A stretch of 60,000 nucleotides of DNA from Gnetum montanum (lineage: Eukaryota > Streptophyta > Gnetopsida > Gnetales > Gnetaceae): the NCBI GenBank assembly GCA_015680685.1, contig MNCI01005810.1, positions 64,001 to 124,000 of the forward strand, written 5' to 3'. Positions 57,102-60,000 of this stretch are shown one piece after another. The notes below the pieces were generated by a model. That model saw only the letters and a list, made by a program, of their open reading frames with translations, searched no databases and was not told the DNA's origin. The first letter of the stretch is position 1. Each line of letters starts with the position of its first letter. The position numbers and the translations under genes are program-made.

Positions 57102-60000
57102 ATGGCTCCTAAGACTCATTTGGTGCTTGGGAAGGTTGAAGAGGTGAAGAAGACCTTGAGGCGTGCACCACAAGCATGCGTTTCGGTTCGGAAGTGCACA
57201 CCGTTGACCCAGTAAGTTTTTATGTCCTTTCTTCCTTTTTTGTGTTGTGCTTTCTATCATTCTCTGCTCTTGTTTTGCATCCTATTTGTTTGTGTCCATT
57301 CTTGGTTATCTACATTATTTCTGGTTGCATCATTTTAGCCTTTGCACCACCGCGGTTGCCTTTTTCAGCCATGGAAGATGTATAAACATTGCATCGTGAT
57401 TACATGCAAGGTCACTAAAACTTCCACCACCATGGTTGTTACAACCATGGAGGCTAGCATAGTTTAATTGGCTTGACCTTAGCATGATGCAATATAAAAC
57501 CCTTGAGGGGGCCAGGCCATGGTGTGATGTGGTAACGTGACACATGTTTTGTTAGGCTATGTCATCAGGTTTTTTGCTACTATGCTAGGCTATTCACATG
57601 CTCCTGCTATGCTAGGCTTCCATGCTCTTGCTAAGCTACGTGTGGGCAGAGGGTTATGCTATGCTATATGTATAGGCTGCTAGATGCTGCTATGCTACAC
57701 ATGTATTACGTTCAAGTGTGATGCTAATATTTGCTAATTGCATTGTGTAGGGTGGGAATGAGGTCCCGGTTGATCATTTTGGACATTAGCAGGGTCTTGT
57801 GCCATGTGAGAAAACCTGTGGCCAACACTCCTCCTCCCTTGATACATTTGGGAGATCGAGCAGTTTCGTTCAGGGAAGGGGCACAAGACTTCTTGAAATT
57901 CCTTCTCAACCACTTTAGTGTGATTATTTGGTCTTCCCTAGAGGAGAAGGAGTCATTTGGCATAGTAGAATCCATGCTGCCACGGGCAAGTCAAGGCATC
58001 CTAAGATATTTTTTTGACGAGGCAATCATGGGTAGGTAGGGAGGAGGATCCAGCCAACACTCAATAGGGTTGAGGTGTTTATCTTGGATCTGGGACATGC
58101 CAGAATACCAATGCTATCACTAGTACAAAACATTATTTCTCGCATGTAACATGGCGACGTACTTTCAGAACCCACAGGGGACTGTCTATTGTGCTGGCAA
58201 GTGAGTTTTTCATCTTTTCTCTGCTTCATTATGCAACACTAGCCATACCTGGTCAAATGCTAATAGTGTGTGTTTGTAACCAGGTTCTATATTGATGATG
58301 ATAGGGTTCACGACCAGTCGGGTCTGTTGGCTATAGTGCAACTAGCTCTACAGGAGTTTGCTTCTACCAAGAACCTGCAGGTGGGTGTGATTGGTAAGTG
58401 TGGAGGAGAATACGGTACCTATCTATGCATGCTCTACACTCTCTAAAATTAGTGTAGGAAGAAGGGTTGGCTAGATAAGGAGTGGAAAGAACCCTTCAAA
58501 CAAGTCACGGTTGAAGCAGCTCTGATTGAACTCCCGTTGTTCTCGTTACCATATAGACCTGGTGAGTCAAAAGGTAGGTGTCGCATGCTTAAGTGTTTTT
58601 GTAATATTTTCATTCTTTGTAGTGTTATGCTAAGTGGCATTTGTGAAAATTATTATATGGGTGAAGAAGCCTCGTGAGGTGATGGTGGTAACCACTGAGA
58701 GGCAGGGGGCAAACATCTACTTCAAATATAGTGAAGTAGCGGCAAGCCAGAGCTGGTTAGAATGAGGGGCCCCAGACTTCTTGCTCAAGAAATTATTAAA
58801 GGTGGGGCTTATGGATCTATTCATGGCTATGAATCCAAGCATCTCTACTTCTAAGATGCTTTCCTTAGTCAACTCCTTCTCTGGGAGGGTGGGGCATTTT
58901 TGCACGTACGTGCGGGGCGTGCAGGTGATCATTGAAATCAATGACCAGCTATTTGTGGATCTGTTCAGCATTCCTGCCAATGGTGCCTCCATAGTGTCGA
59001 AGGGCAAGAAGGAGTTGACTCTTTAGAAGTAGCATATTAAGGAGTGGTTGAGGCTCACCGAGGAGCAAAAAGGATTCCCCATGGAAAAGCTTAAGGAAGG
59101 CCTTGCCATGGGGATTTACTCAATCTTTTGTGCCTACGCATTCCCTCAACTGCTCACCCAAGGGAAGGTCCTGGGGCTTGAGTAGGCCTAGGTAATGTAG
59201 GAGGTTATGGAAGAAGGGGCCCATTACAACTAGGCTAGTTTCCTATGTAGTGGCTTGTAGGCTAAGATTTTGGGGCTCCGTGAGCAAACAGAGTCCTGCT
59301 CTAACATACACTATGCCTTCTACATAGGTTGTCTAAAGCACATCATGGAGTTCCTGGTGGTCCACGAGGATGGAGTCTAGTCCGTGCAAGATTGCGATTA
59401 GATTCCCAAGCCATGGATTCAATAGATCCTCTAGACTATGTGAGCCCAGGATCCCCCAGAAATGGTCAGGGAGTTGTTGTCTGTAACGACTAAAGATCTA
59501 GCGGTTCGTAGCATTCTTGGCTAGGACAGCATAAGAGAGACATTCCCTATTATAACCGGTAGCGTGACATGGGGTGAACATCTCATAGCTAAGACTATGC
59601 CCAAGGAGTTGCAAAGGAAGAGACCTCCCCTAGCTAGGAAAACCCTTCACAAAGAGGAGGGACAAAGATTGTAGCTCAAGCTGTAGAGGATGCAACACCC
59701 CATTAGTAGGAATTTTTTTGTAATTCTTACTTTGCTATAATTTGCTACGCTATGCTACGCTAGGCAGTGTGGTGTAGTGTAGCATTTGTTTTCAGCTTGT
59801 TTTGAATTGATGCAAACATGCCTTTTTTTCTTAGCAGAGGAAGAAGAAGATGAAGAAGAAGGCAATGAGGAAATGTCGGCCCTTAGGACGAGGGCAACGA
59901 ATAAAGACACGAAGGCCCCAATCTCGGAGGAAAAGGCCCCGGTTAGGAATAAGGGAGCTTCTGTCTTTATGGCAGGGGCTCTTATCATAAGGAAGCCTCT
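57102..60000 (+). pseudogene. Antisense multi-exon gene of family A (copy in A-)
   Basis: The gene runs opposite to A- pol. Exon 1 57,102-57,211 (MAPKTHLVLGKVEEVKKTLR; donor GTAAGT), exon 2 57,751-58,200 (donor GTGAGT), exon 3 58,284-58,573 (donor GTAGGT), exon 4 58,635-59,705 (donor GTAGGA), exon 5 59,835 to beyond the edge. Each join keeps the reading frame. Exon 2 resembles NIF/FCP1-like HAD phosphatases: LIILDISRVLCHV (motif I, but Asp-Ile-Ser instead of Asp-x-Asp), FREGAQDFLKFLLNHFSV, IIWSSLEEK (motif II region). Exon 4 has VGLMDLFMAMNPSIS, CTYVRGVQVIIEINDQLF and ASFLCSGL, like the putative plant transposon protein domain of plant retroelements. Exon 5 is acidic (EEEEDEEEGNEEM). In-frame stops (e.g. 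58,037-58,039) make it a pseudogene as it stands; the function is unknown. Confidence 0.7.

Larger units (their letters stand above)
49689..60000 (-). mobile_element. Element A-: Ty3/gypsy copy running off the right edge
   Basis: On the minus strand, from the left edge of the element: 3' LTR-A (52,389-49,689), purine tract, 3' array, integrase, second RNase H, RNase H and RT up to about 56.24 kb, boundary array, then the antisense gene on the plus strand from 57,102 to the edge. Protease, gag and the 5' LTR must lie beyond 60 kb. It is the closest relative of A+ in the window; its terminus at 49,689 cuts the A+ 3' LTR. Confidence 0.8.

Overview
The window looks like heterochromatic intergenic DNA of a seed plant with a large, repeat-rich genome. 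It holds no intact host gene, rRNA or tRNA that I can recognise. From about 9.1 kb to the right edge nearly everything is decayed LTR retrotransposon of one lineage: Ty3/gypsy with two RNase H modules and a gag 'CxYHxxCGH' knuckle, the plant Tat/Ogre/Retand type. Species cannot be read from the sequence; nested 2-3 kb LTRs and premature stops consistent with methylated-C decay fit a gymnosperm or another large plant genome.

Layout. 1-6.4 kb: AT-rich DNA with two diverged copies of an unknown long repeat containing a ~55-bp minisatellite. 6.4-9.1 kb: AT-rich, nothing recognised. 9.1-31.1 kb: a minus-strand gag-protease relic (element C) split by a 19,044-bp composite (element B, 11,194-30,237) flanked by a perfect 5-bp target duplication GTCAT. 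Inside B lies a deleted minus-strand element A1 (12,235-22,751), whose upstream LTR is also the 3' LTR of a second truncated copy, A2 (integrase tail at 23.2-23.95 kb). A younger solo LTR (family E, 17,136-18,436, duplication GGGGA) interrupts A1 gag. 31.1-34.8 kb: two LTR-A arms in inverted orientation around a 587-bp spacer. 33.2-49.7 kb: plus-strand element A+, nearly complete: LTR, primer site, gag, protease, antisense gene block, RT, RNase H, second RNase H, integrase, 3' LTR. 49.7-60 kb: minus-strand element A-, apparently inserted in the 3' LTR of A+ and running off the right edge.

The most unusual feature is the antisense gene block of family A. Between protease and reverse transcriptase, each A element carries a 4.5-kb multi-exon gene on the opposite strand (39.5-44.0 kb minus; 57.1-60 kb plus; only its 3' end survives in A1 at 13.1-14.0 kb). 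Introns have GT-AG borders, phases join the coding frame, and exon and intron lengths match almost exactly between copies. The predicted protein has an N-terminal stretch resembling the NLI-interacting-factor/FCP1-like (HAD) phosphatase fold with a degenerate motif I, then a region resembling the 'putative plant transposon protein' domain, an acidic linker and a coiled-coil-like tail. A conserved candidate promoter precedes its ATG. Introns persist because the element's genomic RNA reads them antisense. Arrays built on a TAAACTAGCA core sit at each module border (protease/antisense gene, antisense gene/RT, integrase/3' LTR).

All coding regions are broken by stops and small frameshifts, so I call them pseudogenes; coordinates of domain borders are approximate unless a splice site, stop or duplication fixes them.
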